NCBI RefSeq assembly: GCF_009789575.1
Contig: NZ_CP046908.1
Coordinates: forward strand, 2,459,001-2,523,000
Direction of reading: 5' to 3'
Length of the DNA: 64,000 nt
Origin: Stappia indica
GTDB lineage: Bacteria > Pseudomonadota > Alphaproteobacteria > Rhizobiales > Stappiaceae
The notes under the pieces were generated by a model. That model ran no database searches, was not told the origin of the DNA, and was given only the letters and a program-made list of their open reading frames with translations. This document shows positions 35,274 to 45,876 of this stretch, one piece after another (the stretch's first letter is position 1; each line of letters opens with the position of its first letter). The position numbers and the translations under genes are program-made.

Positions 35274-36314
35274 TCAGCGCCGGGCGCGCGAGCGCGCCAC
35301 CCGGCCGAGCGTCAGCAGCACGTCGCCGACCAGCGCCTCGGCCAGCGCCGGCGACTTGCGCGCCGCCGCCACCGCATCCGCCAACCGCTCGCCCGCCTTG
35401 GCAAGGTCCTCTCCCGACCACAGCGACAGCTGGCGCGAGACGAGATCCCGGCGCTTGTAGAAGACCGGCGGGCGCGCCTGCTCGACCACGCGGGCCGGCG
35501 GCACGCCGCGGTCGACCTCCGCCCGTGCCCGGGCGAGAAACTGGAAGTGGCGCAGGGCCGCCGAGGCGATCATGTCCGCGCGCTGGCCGCTGGCCGACAG
35601 GCGCTCCAGCCCGTGGTCGAGCTTGCCGAGATCGCCGAGCGCAGCCGCATCGATCAGCTCGTCGACGGCAAAGGCCGAGGCATCGCCGATCACCGCCTCG
35701 ACATCGGCAAGATCGATCCGCTCGCGGCCATGGGCATAGAGACAGAGCTTGCGCACCTCGCCGCGGCTCGCCAGCCGGTCGGCGCCGAGCAGGCCCATCA
35801 GCGCCTGCCGTGCCTCGCGGCTGATCGCAAGGCGGGCCTCGCGCAATTCGCCGTCGATGACCCGCTCCAGATCGCGCGCCTCGTCGCCGTAGCAGGGGAT
35901 CGCCACCGCCTTGCGGTCGCGCTCGAACTTGCCCCGCAGGCCGGTGCCCTTCTTCAGGTCGCCCGCCTCGATGACCACCAGCGCGCTTTCCGCGCGCTGC
36001 TCGCCGAACAGCGGATCGACGGCCGGCGTCAGGTTCTTGCCCGCCCCGTCGCGCAGCCACACCACCCGGCGGCCGCCGAACAGCGGCACGGTGGAGGCCT
36101 CGTCGATCAGCCGCGCCGGGTCCGAGACCACCTCGCCGGCATCGAGACGAACGAGCGAGAACGGATCATCGACGCCACCGGATGCACGCGTCACCAGCGC
36201 CTGGGCACGCTCCGACACGAGCCCGGTATCGGGCCCGAACACGAGGATCAGGGAGACGTCGGCCGGGGGATCGGCGATGAAACGGTCGATCTCGCCGGCC
36301 TTGAGCGCCACCAT
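35274..36314 (-). CDS. holA: DNA polymerase III subunit delta
   Basis: 346 residues. The N-terminal domain (VALKAGEIDRFI, VFGPDTGLVSERAQAL) and later RRVVWLRDG, ALVVIEAGDL, then the family-typical GLRGKFERDRKAVAIPCY support HolA, the clamp-loader delta subunit. Location right after lptE on the same strand, itself after leuS, is the conserved alphaproteobacterial order and strengthens the call. Confidence 0.93.
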   Translation of the reverse strand: MVALKAGEIDRFIADPPADVSLILVFGPDTGLVSERAQALVTRASGGVDDPFSLVRLDAGEVVSDPARLIDEASTVPLFGGRRVVWLRDGAGKNLTPAVDPLFGEQRAESALVVIEAGDLKKGTGLRGKFERDRKAVAIPCYGDEARDLERVIDGELREARLAISREARQALMGLLGADRLASRGEVRKLCLYAHGRERIDLADVEAVIGDASAFAVDELIDAAALGDLGKLDHGLERLSASGQRADMIASAALRHFQFLARARAEVDRGVPPARVVEQARPPVFYKRRDLVSRQLSLWSGEDLAKAGERLADAVAAARKSPALAEALVGDVLLTLGRVARSRARR

Positions 36315-36320
36315 CGCGGA

Positions 36321-36899
36321 TCAGCCGCGGGACGCGAAGAAGCCGGCAAGCCGCGTCTGGATGTCGCCGGCGACCGTCTTCGCCGCCCGGTCCTCCGCAT
36401 CGCGCTCGGCGCGCAGGTTGGCGAAGCGCTGGCTGGAGAAGTCGAAGGAGGCGGAGCCGAAGGCGCGGCCCGTGGTCACCGTGCGGCCGGTGCCGATCTC
36501 GCTCAGCACATAGGTCGCATTGACCGTCACCGTGTAGGCCGACGGCACGTCGGCGAGCCGCTCGACGCCGACCTCGTTGAGCGGCCGGTCGATCAGGATC
36601 CGCAGCCGGTAGCGCGGCTCGCCGGCCTCGCGGCCGCGGCGGAAGCCGAAGATCAGCTCGTTGCGCAGCACCTGTCCGACCCGGTCGAGATCCTCGCTCG
36701 AGGCGGTCTCCACCGTATCGATGTCGATGGCCGCAAGCTCGGTGGTCACGGCCGGCGTCGATCCGCCCACGCCGCCGATCGTGCCGTAGAGCGGGCGCAC
36801 CTGGCAGGCACCGGCCAACAGCGCCGCCCCCATGACGAGAACGGTCAGCGCCCGCCGGCGGGTGGGTTGCTGCGGTTGCGGATGGTCACACGACGACAT
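36321..36899 (-). CDS. lptE: LPS-assembly lipoprotein LptE
   Basis: 192 residues. Signal sequence with lipobox LLAGAC (lipidation at Cys32), followed by QVRPLYG, the typical start of mature alphaproteobacterial LptE. The middle ([20 protein letters not shown]) and the conserved position between leuS and holA agree. It partners LptD to insert LPS into the outer leaflet of the outer membrane. The ATG lies 14 bases before the leuS stop, an overlap that suggests coupled translation. Confidence 0.92.
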   Translation of the reverse strand: MSSCDHPQPQQPTRRRALTVLVMGAALLAGACQVRPLYGTIGGVGGSTPAVTTELAAIDIDTVETASSEDLDRVGQVLRNELIFGFRRGREAGEPRYRLRILIDRPLNEVGVERLADVPSAYTVTVNATYVLSEIGTGRTVTTGRAFGSASFDFSSQRFANLRAERDAEDRAAKTVAGDIQTRLAGFFASRG

Positions 36900-39495
36900 T
36901 CACGATCCTCTGCGGAACCACGATGATCTTGCGGGCGGGCTTGCCGTCCAGCGCACGCTGCACGGCGTCGAGCTGCAGGGTAGCCGCTTCGACCTCCTCT
37001 TTGGAAGCCTCGCGTGAGACGACGAGGTCGGCGCGCTTCTTGCCGTTGACCTGCACCGGCAGGGTGACTGTCGCCTCGACCAGGAGGTCGGCCTCGATTT
37101 CCGGCCAGCCGTGCGTCGCCAGCATGCCCTCGCGGCCGAGCGCATTCCAGCATTCCTCGGCCAGATGCGGAGCCATCGGCGCCATCATCTGCACCAGGAA
37201 GCCGGCCGCCTCGCGCTGCGCGAAACGCATGTCGTCGCCCTCGGCCCCGCCCTGCGCGGCGCGCGACAAGGTGTTGACCAGCTCGTAGATGCGGGCGACG
37301 GCCCGGTTGAACGACAGGGCCTCGATATCGGCCGAAACCGCCTGGCAGGCCTTGTGGGTGGCGCGGCGAAGGGCGGTTGCCGCCTCCCCGAACGCCTCCG
37401 GGCGCGCCGTCTGCGGCACGCTCTCGCCGATCTCGCAGATCAGCCGCCACACGCGCTGCATGAAGCGCCAGGCGCCCTGCACCCCGTCCTCGGTCCACTG
37501 CACGTCGCGCTCGGGCGGGCTGTCGGACAGCATGAACCAGCGGGCCGTGTCAGCGCCGTAGGTCTCGATGATGTCGGTCGGGTCGACGGTGTTCTTCTTC
37601 GACTTCGACATCTTCTCGATGGAGCCGATGGCGACCTTCTCGCCGGTCTCCAGCAGGAATGCCTGGCGCTCCTCGCCGTCGCCTTCGATGCGCACCTCGG
37701 CCGGCGAGACCCAGCCGCCACCCGGCGCCTTGTAGGTCTCGTGCGTCACCATGCCCTGCGTGAACAGGCCGCGGAACGGCTCCTTGACGCTGAGGTGACC
37801 GGTCACGCTCATCGCCCGGGCGAAGAAGCGCGAATAGAGCAGGTGCAGGATCGCGTGCTCGATGCCGCCGATATACTGGTCGACCGGCAGCCACGCATCG
37901 GCGACGGCCTTGTCGGTCGGCGTCTTGGCGCGCGGATCGGTGAAGCGGGCGAAATACCACGAGGAATCGACGAACGTGTCCATCGTGTCCGTCTCGCGCC
38001 GCGCCGGCTTGCCGCAGGTCGGGCAGGCAACGTTGCGCCAGGTCGGGTGACGGTCGAGCGGGTTGCCCGGCTTGTCGAAGTCGATGTCGTCGGGCAGCTG
38101 CACCGGCAGGTCGGCGACCGGCACCGGCACCACGCCGCACTCGTCGCAGTGGATGACCGGGATCGGGCAGCCCCAGTAGCGCTGGCGCGAGATGCCCCAG
38201 TCGCGCAGGCGGTAATTGACCTGGCGCTGCGCCTGCGGCGCCCCGTCCAGCGTCTCCGCCTCGAGCCGCGCGGCGACCGCTTCCTTGGCATCCGTGATCG
38301 ACAGGCCGTCCATGAAGGCGGAATTGTAGATCGTGCCGTCGTCGGTATAGGCCTCGTCGCGGATCTCGAACGTCTCCGGGTCCGCCCCGCTCGGCAGCAC
38401 CACCGGGCGCACCGGCAGATGATACTTGCGGGCGAAGTCGAGGTCGCGCTGGTCATGCGCCGGGCAGGCGAAGATCGCGCCGGTGCCGTAGTCCATCAGG
38501 ATGAAGTTGGCGATGTAGACCGGCAGCGTGATCGAGGGATCGAGCGGATGGACGACCGTCAGCCCGGTGTCGACGCCGATCTTCTCCGCCGTCTCGACGG
38601 CCTCTGCCGACGTGCCGATGCGCCGGCACTCCTCGACGAAGGCCGCGATCTTCGGATCGTTCTCGGCGAGCTTGCGCGAGATCGGATGGTCCGGCGACAG
38701 GCCCATGAAGGACGCGCCGAACAGCGTGTCCGGCCGGGTGGTGAAGATCTCCAGCGACGTGTCGCCGGTCGGCGCGGGCGTCGAGAAGGCGAAGCGCACG
38801 CGCAGGCCCTCGGACCGGCCGATCCAGTTCTTCTGCATCAGGCGGACCTTGTCCGGCCAGCGGTCCAGCGTATCGAGCGCCGACAGCAGCTCTTCCGACC
38901 AGTCGGAGATCTTGAAGAACCACTGGGTCAGCTCGCGCTGCTCGACCAGGGCGCCGGAGCGCCAGCCGCGCCCGTCGATCACCTGCTCGTTGGCCAGCAC
39001 GGTCATGTCGACCGGGTCCCAGTTGACCTTGGAATTCTTGCGATAGGCGAGACCCGCCTGCAGGAAGTCCAGGAACAGGTGCTGCTGCTGGGTGTAATAC
39101 TCGACGTCGCAGGTCGCGAACTCGCGCTCCCAGTCGAGCGACAGGCCCATGATCTTCAGCTGGCCGCGCATCGTCGCGATGTTCTGGTAGGTCCAGTCGC
39201 GCGGGTGGACCTTGTTCTGCATGGCGGCGTTTTCGGCCGGCATGCCGAAGGCGTCCCAGCCCATCGGATGCAGCACGTTGAAGCCGCGCGCCCGCTTGTA
39301 GCGGGCCACGACATCGCCCATGGCGTAGTTGCGCACGTGGCCCATGTGGATGCGCCCCGACGGATAGGGGAACATCTCGAGCACGTAATACTTCGGCCGG
39401 GGATCCTCGTTGCGGGTGGCAAAAACCTTCGCCTCGTCCCAGACCTTCTGCCAGCGGCTTTCCGCTTCGCGGGCGTTATAGCGCTCCGTCGCCAT
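36886..39495 (-). CDS. leuS: Leucyl-tRNA synthetase
   Basis: 869 residues, the usual length. It begins [20 protein letters not shown]. The HIGH motif region is [18 protein letters not shown], a zinc-like [11 protein letters not shown] and the editing domain are present, and the KMSKS loop is EKMSKSKKN. The frame is open for a further 174 bases upstream to 39669, but that extension has no family character and would overlap the divergent yggS region; ATG at 39495 is preferred. Confidence 0.97.
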   Translation of the reverse strand: MATERYNAREAESRWQKVWDEAKVFATRNEDPRPKYYVLEMFPYPSGRIHMGHVRNYAMGDVVARYKRARGFNVLHPMGWDAFGMPAENAAMQNKVHPRDWTYQNIATMRGQLKIMGLSLDWEREFATCDVEYYTQQQHLFLDFLQAGLAYRKNSKVNWDPVDMTVLANEQVIDGRGWRSGALVEQRELTQWFFKISDWSEELLSALDTLDRWPDKVRLMQKNWIGRSEGLRVRFAFSTPAPTGDTSLEIFTTRPDTLFGASFMGLSPDHPISRKLAENDPKIAAFVEECRRIGTSAEAVETAEKIGVDTGLTVVHPLDPSITLPVYIANFILMDYGTGAIFACPAHDQRDLDFARKYHLPVRPVVLPSGADPETFEIRDEAYTDDGTIYNSAFMDGLSITDAKEAVAARLEAETLDGAPQAQRQVNYRLRDWGISRQRYWGCPIPVIHCDECGVVPVPVADLPVQLPDDIDFDKPGNPLDRHPTWRNVACPTCGKPARRETDTMDTFVDSSWYFARFTDPRAKTPTDKAVADAWLPVDQYIGGIEHAILHLLYSRFFARAMSVTGHLSVKEPFRGLFTQGMVTHETYKAPGGGWVSPAEVRIEGDGEERQAFLLETGEKVAIGSIEKMSKSKKNTVDPTDIIETYGADTARWFMLSDSPPERDVQWTEDGVQGAWRFMQRVWRLICEIGESVPQTARPEAFGEAATALRRATHKACQAVSADIEALSFNRAVARIYELVNTLSRAAQGGAEGDDMRFAQREAAGFLVQMMAPMAPHLAEECWNALGREGMLATHGWPEIEADLLVEATVTLPVQVNGKKRADLVVSREASKEEVEAATLQLDAVQRALDGKPARKIIVVPQRIVNVVV

Positions 39496-39683
39496 GATCT
39501 CGTGTGCTTCGCTCGTTTCAGTGAAAAGAAATGATGTGGCGCGACTGTCACCAGAAATCGCCGGCCCGGTCAACCTGCAAGGGCGGCCCCGCGCGCCTCT
39601 CCCCTCCAGGACTTGCATTCGCGCCGCGCCCGTCGCATGTCCATGGCAGGAACCCGAACGCCAAAGCACGAAGAGGCAGCACG

Positions 39684-40382
39684 ATGTCCCCGCACGCCGC
39701 AGAACCGACCCGAACGGATGCCGCCGGCCGGATCGCCGGGATCCGCGACCGGATCGCGGCCGCCGAGCAGGATGGCGCGCGCGAGGCAGGCTCCGTGACG
39801 CTGATCGCCGTCAGCAAGACCTTCGACGCAGATGCCATCCGCCCGGTGATCGCGGCCGGCCAGCGCGTCTTCGGCGAGAACCGGGTGCAGGAGGCGCAAG
39901 GCAAGTGGCCGGCGCTGCGCGCGGAATTTCCCGATATCGAGCTGCACCTGATCGGGCCGCTCCAGTCGAACAAGGCGAAGGATGCCGTCGCCCTGTTCGA
40001 CGTGATCCACACGCTCGACCGTGAGAAGATCGCCCGCGCGCTGGCCGCCGAGTGCGCCGAGCAGCAGCGGCAGTTGCGGTTCTTCATCCAGGTGAACACC
40101 GGCGAGGAGCCGCAAAAGGCCGGCATCGCCCCTCGCGAGACCGACGATTTCGTCGCCTTCTGCCGGGATGAGCTGCACCTCCCGCTGCTCGGCCTGATGT
40201 GCATTCCCCCGGTCGACGATACGCCGGGACCGCATTTCGCGCTGCTGCGCAAGATCGCGGAGCGCAACGGCCTTTCCGGCCTGTCGATGGGCATGTCCTC
40301 GGACTTCGAAAGCGCCGTGCGCGTCGGCGCCACCCATGTGCGCGTCGGCTCGGCGATCTTCGGCTCGCGCGACTACCCGTGA
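39684..40382 (+). CDS. yggS: YggS-family pyridoxal-phosphate homeostasis protein
   Basis: 232 residues. LIAVSKTF holds the PLP-binding lysine; [32 protein letters not shown] and [28 protein letters not shown] are the family hallmarks. The protein binds PLP without a known catalytic reaction and affects vitamin B6 and amino-acid balance. Divergent from leuS. Two tandem terminator-like hairpins follow. Confidence 0.95.
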   Translation: MSPHAAEPTRTDAAGRIAGIRDRIAAAEQDGAREAGSVTLIAVSKTFDADAIRPVIAAGQRVFGENRVQEAQGKWPALRAEFPDIELHLIGPLQSNKAKDAVALFDVIHTLDREKIARALAAECAEQQRQLRFFIQVNTGEEPQKAGIAPRETDDFVAFCRDELHLPLLGLMCIPPVDDTPGPHFALLRKIAERNGLSGLSMGMSSDFESAVRVGATHVRVGSAIFGSRDYP

Positions 40383-40390
40383 GCCGGCCT

Positions 40391-40438
40391 GCCGCGCATG
40401 CGGCGTTTTGCGCGGGCATGCCGCGCTTGCGGCGTTTT
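40391..40438 (+). terminator. Tandem terminator-like hairpins after yggS
   Basis: GCCGC-GCAT-GCGGC followed by GTTTT at 40391-40409 is repeated, with one loop change, at 40420-40438 (unit 29 bases). Both copies have the stem plus short T-tract of an intrinsic terminator, and they start eight bases after the yggS stop. Confidence 0.7.
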
Positions 40439-40460
40439 GCAAGGGAATGCGCCAGCTCCC

Positions 40461-40490
40461 TTGACTTTCGGCGGCGTTTGCGCCTATTTC
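40461..40490 (+). promoter_or_regulatory. Candidate promoter of the ffh operon
   Basis: TTGACT and TATTTC are separated by 18 bases, about 200 bases before the ffh ATG. The remaining leader (40491-40688) has no gene that I recognise. The ffh ATG has its own AAGGAG ribosome site. Confidence 0.45.
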
Positions 40491-40688
40491 CCCGTCAACT
40501 CCGAAAGAGTGACGACAGTACGATCCGCCGCCCGGGACCCGCAAAGGTATAAAGAGATCCCGGAGGTTCACACCCGACAGCGCGATGCGCCCTCGGGTGC
40601 CACACCGCTTTGCGGATCGCGCTCCGTCCCGCACGGGGGACACGGAAGCAGCGACAGCCGCTGCCTCGAAAGGGTTTAAGGAGACGGC

Positions 40689-42239
40689 ATGTTCGAAAGT
40701 CTGTCAGATCGCCTCAGTGGCATTCTCGACAAGCTGACGCGGCGCGGTGCGCTGTCGGAGGCCGATGTCTCCGAGGCGCTGCGCGAGGTCCGGCGTGCCC
40801 TGATCGAGGCGGACGTCGCGCTGCCCGTGGTCAAGTCGTTCACCGACAAGGTGCGGGCCCGGGCCATCGGCCAGGAAGTCCTCAAGTCGGTCACGCCGGG
40901 CCAGCAGGTCGTCAAGATCGTCCACGACCAGCTCGTCGAGATGCTGGGCGGCGCCGGCGAGCCGATCGACCTCAACGCGGCCGCGCCTTTCGCCATCATG
41001 ATGGTCGGCCTGCAGGGCTCGGGCAAGACCACCTCGACCGCCAAGATCGCCCTGCGGCTGACGAAGAACGAGCGCCGCAAGGTGTTGATGGCCTCGCTCG
41101 ACACCCGCCGCCCGGCGGCGCAGGAGCAGCTGAAGGTCCTCGGCGAGCAGACCGGCATCGACACGCTGCCGATCGTCGCCGGCCAGACGCCGGTGCAGAT
41201 CGCCTCGCGCGCCATGACCGCGGCGCGGCTCGGCGGCTACGACATCGTCATGCTCGACACCGCCGGCCGCACGCATATCGACGAGCCGCTGATGGTCGAG
41301 ATGGCCGAGATCAAGGCGGCTGCCGATCCGCACGAGATCCTGCTCGTCGCCGACAGCCTGACCGGTCAGGACGCCGTCAATCTCGCGACCTCCTTCGACG
41401 AGCGCGTCGGCATCACCGGCATCGTGCTGACCCGCATGGACGGCGACGGCCGCGGCGGCGCGGCCCTGTCCATGCGCGCGGTCACCGGCAAGCCGGTCAA
41501 GCTGGTCGGCACCGGCGAGAAGTCCGACGCGCTGGAGGAATTCCACCCGGCGCGCATCGCCGACCGCATTCTCGGCATGGGCGACATCGTGTCGCTGGTG
41601 GAGAAGGCGGCCCGCGAGCTCGACCAGGAAAAGGCGGCCAAGATGGCCGCCCGCATGCAGAAGGGCAATTTCGACCTCGAGGACCTTGCCGAGCAGCTTC
41701 GCCAGATGGAGAAGCTCGGCGGCATGTCCGGGATCATGGGCATGATGCCCGGCGTCGGAAAGATGAAGAAGCAGCTCGATGCGGCCAATATCGACGACCG
41801 CGTGATCAAGCGCCAGGTCGCGATCATCCAGTCGATGACCCCGCAGGAGCGCCGCAAGCCCGACCTTCTCAAGGCCAGCCGCAAGAAGCGCATCGCCACC
41901 GGCTCCGGCGTCGACGTCGCCGATGTCAACAAGCTGCTGAAGATGCACCGGCAGATGGCCGACATGATGAAGCAGATGGGCAAGGGCAAGGGGCTGCTCG
42001 GCAAGATGATGGGCGGCATGGGCATGCCCGGCGGCGGCATGCCGAACATCGACCCGAAGGAACTGGAGCGCATGGCCCAGTCCGGTCAGCTGCCCGGACA
42101 GCTTCCGGGTCAGATGCCGAGCCTGCCCGGCGGGCTTGGCGGTTTGGGTGGCCTGGGCGGCCTCGGCGGACTGGGCGGGGCAAAGCTGCCCGGCGGTCTC
42201 GGCGGCCTTCCGGGTCTGGGACGGGGGAAGAAGAAATGA
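40689..42239 (+). CDS. ffh: Signal recognition particle protein Ffh
   Basis: 516 residues with N, G and M domains. G-domain motifs are GLQGSGKTTSTAKIA (P-loop), DTRRPAAQEQL, DTAGRTHIDE and TRMDGDGRGGAAL. The methionine-rich M domain follows (GMSGIMGMMPGVGKMKK, MHRQMADMMKQMGKG). The end is an unusual tail of repeated GGL units. It binds signal peptides and SRP RNA for membrane targeting. The stop overlaps the chorismate mutase start (ATGA). Confidence 0.97.
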   Translation: MFESLSDRLSGILDKLTRRGALSEADVSEALREVRRALIEADVALPVVKSFTDKVRARAIGQEVLKSVTPGQQVVKIVHDQLVEMLGGAGEPIDLNAAAPFAIMMVGLQGSGKTTSTAKIALRLTKNERRKVLMASLDTRRPAAQEQLKVLGEQTGIDTLPIVAGQTPVQIASRAMTAARLGGYDIVMLDTAGRTHIDEPLMVEMAEIKAAADPHEILLVADSLTGQDAVNLATSFDERVGITGIVLTRMDGDGRGGAALSMRAVTGKPVKLVGTGEKSDALEEFHPARIADRILGMGDIVSLVEKAARELDQEKAAKMAARMQKGNFDLEDLAEQLRQMEKLGGMSGIMGMMPGVGKMKKQLDAANIDDRVIKRQVAIIQSMTPQERRKPDLLKASRKKRIATGSGVDVADVNKLLKMHRQMADMMKQMGKGKGLLGKMMGGMGMPGGGMPNIDPKELERMAQSGQLPGQLPGQMPSLPGGLGGLGGLGGLGGLGGAKLPGGLGGLPGLGRGKKK

Positions 42240-42553
42240 CCGACAGCGCCGAGGAGATCCTTGCGCCGGCGTCCGCCGCGATGGACGAGCTGCTGCGCCT
42301 GCGCGGCTCCATCGACAACATCGACGCCGCACTCGTTCACATGCTTGCGGAGCGCTTCAAGTGCACGCAGAAGGTCGGCCTGCTCAAGGCCACCCACAGT
42401 CTTCCGCCCGCCGATCCGGCGCGCGAGGAACGGCAGATCGCGCGGCTGCGCGCGCTTGCCCGGGACGCCAATCTCGATCCCGATTTCGCGGAAAAGTTCC
42501 TGAACTTCATCGTCAAGGAAGTGATCCGTCACCACGAAGCCATTCGCCGCTGA
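42236..42553 (+). CDS. Chorismate mutase (AroQ type)
   Basis: 105 residues, all-helical. LLRLRGSIDNIDAALVHMLAERFKCTQKVG and the later VIRHHEAI match the AroQ chorismate mutase fold that converts chorismate to prephenate for phenylalanine and tyrosine. The four-base ATGA overlap with ffh indicates translational coupling, and rpsP follows 36 bases later; this order is common in alphaproteobacteria. Confidence 0.93.
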   Translation: MTDSAEEILAPASAAMDELLRLRGSIDNIDAALVHMLAERFKCTQKVGLLKATHSLPPADPAREERQIARLRALARDANLDPDFAEKFLNFIVKEVIRHHEAIRR

Positions 42554-42589
42554 TCCCGGCGTCGCACTGAAGTACTAAAGGAGACTACC

Positions 42590-42985
42590 ATGGCCCTGAA
42601 AATTCGTCTTGCCCGCGGCGGCGCCAAGAAGCGTCCGTTCTACCGCATCGTCGTTGCCGACGTCCGCTCGCCGCGCGACGGCCGCTTCATCGAGAAGGTC
42701 GGCCTCTACAACCCGATGCTGCCGAAGGACCATGCCGACCGCATCGTCCTCGACATGGAGCGCATCCAGCACTGGATGAGCCATGGCGCCCTGCCGACCG
42801 ACCGCGTCCTGCGTTTCCTCGACGCGGCCGGCGTGATGAGCCGCGAAGCCCGCAGCAACCCGAAGAAGGCCGAGCCGGGCACCAAGGCCAAGGAGCGCGC
42901 CGAGGCCAAGCGTCAGGCAGCCGAAGAGGCCGCTGCGGCCGCAGCCGAGGCGGCTGGCGGCGGCGAGGAAGCTGCTGCCGAGTAA
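42590..42985 (+). CDS. rpsP: 30S ribosomal protein S16
   Basis: 131 residues. It begins [23 protein letters not shown] and continues [17 protein letters not shown], the S16 signature. The alanine- and glutamate-rich C-terminal extension (about 45 residues) is longer than in E. coli S16 but usual in alphaproteobacteria. AAGGAG lies before the ATG. Confidence 0.97.
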   Translation: MALKIRLARGGAKKRPFYRIVVADVRSPRDGRFIEKVGLYNPMLPKDHADRIVLDMERIQHWMSHGALPTDRVLRFLDAAGVMSREARSNPKKAEPGTKAKERAEAKRQAAEEAAAAAAEAAGGGEEAAAE

Positions 42986-43159
42986 TCGGCGCGCTGCCTT
43001 CATGCACCTTCAGGACCCGCGCCGCATCGGTGCGGGTCCGCCGGGCCCTCCGCTAGGGACGGGTTTCGGCACGAGGTCCGCGCACCCTTTCCGGGTCCGG
43101 CCTCGGCGCATACGTATCGGGGACATCCGCCCCGCCTCCCCCGCCAGGAGCACTGCCGC

Positions 43160-43741
43160 GTGAGCGAGGACCGCATTCTCATTGCCCGCATCGGCGCCGC
43201 CCACGGCGTGCGCGGCGAGGTTCGCGTCAAGCCCTTCGGCGACGACCCCCTCTCCTTCTGCGACTACGGCCCGCTGGAAACCGCCGACGGCAAGCGCCGG
43301 CTGGTGGTCAAGTCCGCGCGCCTGCAGAAGGCGATGGTCGTCACCCGTTTCGAAGGCATCGACGACCGCAATGCCGCCGAGGCGCTGAACGGCCTCGACC
43401 TCTACATCCCGCGCGATGCCCTGCCCGAGCTGGATGACGAGGACGAGTTCTACCACACCGATCTTCTCGGCCTCGAAGCCGTCTCGCCGGACGGCGAGAC
43501 CCTCGGCAAGATCGTCGCCCTGCCCGATTTCGGCGCCGGCACGCTGGTGGAAATCCGCCCGGAAGGCGCGGCGTCCTTCTACGTCCCCTTCACCCGCGAG
43601 GCGGTACCGGAGATCGACCTGGCCGCCGGCAAGGTGCTCATCGTCGTGCCCGAAAGCACCGACGCCGAACCTCAGGACGACGAGCCTCAGGACGGCGAGG
43701 AGCGGGACCCGCGCGCGGACGACGACGGCGCGGCCGGCTGA
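43160..43741 (+). CDS. rimM: 16S rRNA processing protein RimM
   Basis: 193 residues starting with GTG at 43160, with AGGAG nine bases upstream. The N-terminal RimM domain ([23 protein letters not shown]) and the PRC-barrel ([34 protein letters not shown]) are clear. It assists 30S maturation. The acidic C-terminus is dispensable-looking, and its last 55 bases overlap the convergent VanZ-like gene on the other strand. Confidence 0.94.
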   Translation: MSEDRILIARIGAAHGVRGEVRVKPFGDDPLSFCDYGPLETADGKRRLVVKSARLQKAMVVTRFEGIDDRNAAEALNGLDLYIPRDALPELDDEDEFYHTDLLGLEAVSPDGETLGKIVALPDFGAGTLVEIRPEGAASFYVPFTREAVPEIDLAAGKVLIVVPESTDAEPQDDEPQDGEERDPRADDDGAAG

Positions 43742-44193
43742 GCCAGCGGCGCATCAGTGGCCTCGTCGTCTTCCCGGACCGGGGGTCCGCCGGACAGGGC
43801 GGCCCGCACCTCGAGGCGCAGCAGCATGATCGCCGCGACCACCAGGGTCACGCCGAGCATGTTGGCCGCGATGTCGCCCAGCGAGAACTCGCGGTGGGGC
43901 ACGAGCGCCTGAACGAGTTCGGCCGTCAGGCCCAGCCCCGCGGCGATGCCGGCGGAGATGCGCAAGCGGCAGCAGAAGAAGGCGTGGATCGACAGCGTCA
44001 GCAGGCCGAAGAAGACAAGATGCTGCAGCTTGTCGAAAGGGTGATCCATCCCCGGATTGTAGATGAAGCCGGCGACGATCCCGTAGGCGACGAGCACGCA
44101 GAGCGGCCAGACGCGGGCCGCCGACAGGTCGAGATAGTGCCGCTGCACCAGGGCGCGGACGAATTCGGCAAGGCGGGCAACCGGCTGCAGCAT
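43687..44193 (-). CDS. VanZ-like membrane protein
   Basis: 168 residues with four predicted membrane spans ([63 protein letters not shown]). [36 protein letters not shown] is the VanZ-family pattern. Function is generally unknown outside teicoplanin resistance. It sits antisense inside the otherwise plus-strand rimM-trmD cluster and overlaps rimM by 55 bases. Confidence 0.85.
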   Translation of the reverse strand: MLQPVARLAEFVRALVQRHYLDLSAARVWPLCVLVAYGIVAGFIYNPGMDHPFDKLQHLVFFGLLTLSIHAFFCCRLRISAGIAAGLGLTAELVQALVPHREFSLGDIAANMLGVTLVVAAIMLLRLEVRAALSGGPPVREDDEATDAPLAQPAAPSSSARGSRSSPS

Positions 44194-44298
44194 GAAGATC
44201 TCCGGGGATCGGCCTTCCTTGCTACACGGGAAAGCCTTAAGCGGGGGTTGCGAGAGACATCCGAAAGGCCGACGGCCTGCCGATCCAGGGAGTATGCG

Positions 44299-44994
44299 AT
44301 GACGTTCCGGGCGTCGATCCTCAGCCTTTATCCGGAAATGTTCCCCGGCCCCCTCGGCACCTCGCTGGCCGGCCGGGCGCTGGAGCGCGGCGATTGGGAT
44401 CTGGAGCTCCACCAGATCCGCGACCATGCCACGGATCGCCACCGTTCTGTCGACGACACGCCCGCCGGGGGCGGCGCCGGCATGGTCCTGCGCGCCGATA
44501 TCCTGGCCCTTGCCATCGATGCGGCAAGCCCCGCCGGCGACACGAGACCGCGCCTCTTGATGAGCCCGCGCGGCCGCCCGCTCGACCAGGCGCGGGTCCG
44601 CGAGCTGGCGCAAGGGCCCGGCGCGGTGATCGTCTGCGGCCGGTTCGAGGGCATCGACCAGCGGGTGATCGAGGCGCGGGACCTCGAGGAAGTCTCGATC
44701 GGCGACTATATCCTGTCCGGCGGAGAGCTGGCCGCCATGGTCCTGCTCGACGCGGTCGTCCGCCTGCTGCCCGGCGTCATGGGCAATGCCGAGAGCGGCG
44801 CCCTGGAAAGCTTCGAGACCGGCTTGCTGGAGCATCCGCACTATACGCGGCCGCGCGAGTTCGAGGGACGCGCCATCCCCGACGTCCTGACCTCCGGCGA
44901 CCATGCCCGCATCGACCGGTGGCGGCGCGAGGAGGCCGAACGGCTGACCCGCGAGCGTCGGCCCGACCTGTGGCAGCGCCTCAACGACGACTAG
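44299..44994 (+). CDS. trmD: tRNA (guanine37-N1)-methyltransferase
   Basis: 231 residues with the TrmD trefoil-knot motifs: [67 protein letters not shown] and [12 protein letters not shown]. It methylates G37 of tRNAs with SAM. ATG at 44299 follows an AGGGAG site. The first half of the frame upstream is shadow sequence of the VanZ-like gene. Confidence 0.97.
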   Translation: MTFRASILSLYPEMFPGPLGTSLAGRALERGDWDLELHQIRDHATDRHRSVDDTPAGGGAGMVLRADILALAIDAASPAGDTRPRLLMSPRGRPLDQARVRELAQGPGAVIVCGRFEGIDQRVIEARDLEEVSIGDYILSGGELAAMVLLDAVVRLLPGVMGNAESGALESFETGLLEHPHYTRPREFEGRAIPDVLTSGDHARIDRWRREEAERLTRERRPDLWQRLNDD

Positions 44995-45030
44995 GGCGCA
45001 GGTTTCTGCGCCGAACGGGCGCAAAAGGGC

Positions 45031-45059
45031 ATGACAAACGCGGCGAGTTGCGCTAGACA
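45031..45059 (+). promoter_or_regulatory. Candidate promoter of rplS
   Basis: ATGACA and TAGACA are separated by exactly 17 bases, 228 bases before the rplS ATG. The long leader between them has no gene. This would give rplS its own promoter in addition to read-through from trmD. Confidence 0.5.
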
Positions 45060-45286
45060 GCGGCCACTCGGGCGCCTGCCGGCGCGAGCCGTGCCGTTTG
45101 TCGTTTGCCTTTGCCCCGACAGGGCGCAAAGACAGGGATACGAACGGCGGCCGTCTCGCAAGCAGGAAGACTCGAACCGAATTCCGCGGCCGGATGCGTC
45201 CGGCCAGGCCAAAAACGCGGTGAATTCGCCCCTACGGCTCGACCGTCAGCGGACGCTCTGACCGACACGAACCAAAAGGTAGTGCC

Positions 45287-45751
45287 ATGAACATCATCGA
45301 ACAGCTCAACGCCGAGGAAATGGCGAAGGTCGAAGCCCAGCGCAAGCTGCCGAGCTTCTCTCCCGGCGACACGATCCGCGTGAACGTGCGCGTGACGGAA
45401 GGCAACCGGACCCGTACCCAGGCCTATGAGGGCGTGTGCATCGCCCGTTCCGGCGGCGGCATCAACGAGAGCTTCACCGTCCGCAAGATCTCCTACGGCG
45501 AAGGCGTGGAGCGCGTGTTCCCGATCTTCTCGCCGATGCTCGAGGGCGTCGAGGTCGTGCGCCGCGGTAAAGTCCGTCGCGCCAAGCTCTATTACCTGCG
45601 CGGCCGTCGCGGCAAGTCCGCCCGTATCGTCGAGGCGACCAACGTTCGCGCTCGCCGCCTGAACGACGAGATCAAGGCCGACGTCGCCGCCGCCAAGGCC
45701 GCGAAGGAAGCCGAGCAGCAGGCTGCCGCTGCCAGCCAGAGCGCCGAATAA
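45287..45751 (+). CDS. rplS: 50S ribosomal protein L19
   Basis: 154 residues with the L19 hallmarks: [61 protein letters not shown] and [23 protein letters not shown]. The C-terminal alanine/lysine extension is a usual alphaproteobacterial addition. A strong terminator follows at 45812. Confidence 0.97.
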   Translation: MNIIEQLNAEEMAKVEAQRKLPSFSPGDTIRVNVRVTEGNRTRTQAYEGVCIARSGGGINESFTVRKISYGEGVERVFPIFSPMLEGVEVVRRGKVRRAKLYYLRGRRGKSARIVEATNVRARRLNDEIKADVAAAKAAKEAEQQAAAASQSAE

Positions 45752-45811
45752 GACATCGAATCTGGACAAGGGTCCGGCGCGGCACCGCATGCCCGCCGTT
45801 CCCCCCAAAAG

Positions 45812-45842
45812 AAAAGCCCCGGCCATCTGGCCGGGGCTTTTT
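45812..45842 (+). terminator. Rho-independent terminator after rplS
   Basis: A 13-base stem beginning AAAAGCCCCGGCC with a four-base loop and matching T-rich 3' side. Its A-rich 5' side also makes it usable on the minus strand after ftsX, whose stop is at 45877. Confidence 0.93.
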
Positions 45843-45876
45843 CGTGTCCGGATACGGCTCTTGGCGAGAGCCTGCC

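Noticed and set aside
37111-39534. 807-codon plus-strand frame opposite leuS
   Set aside because: Antisense shadow of an unmistakable leucyl-tRNA synthetase.
39496-39669. Upstream extension of leuS
   Set aside because: Open by chance; the family N-terminus begins at 39495.
40491-40688. Possible 4.5S (SRP) RNA in the ffh leader
   Set aside because: A GGAAGCAGC-like segment and a hairpin are present, but the conserved SRP Alu/S-domain core is not.
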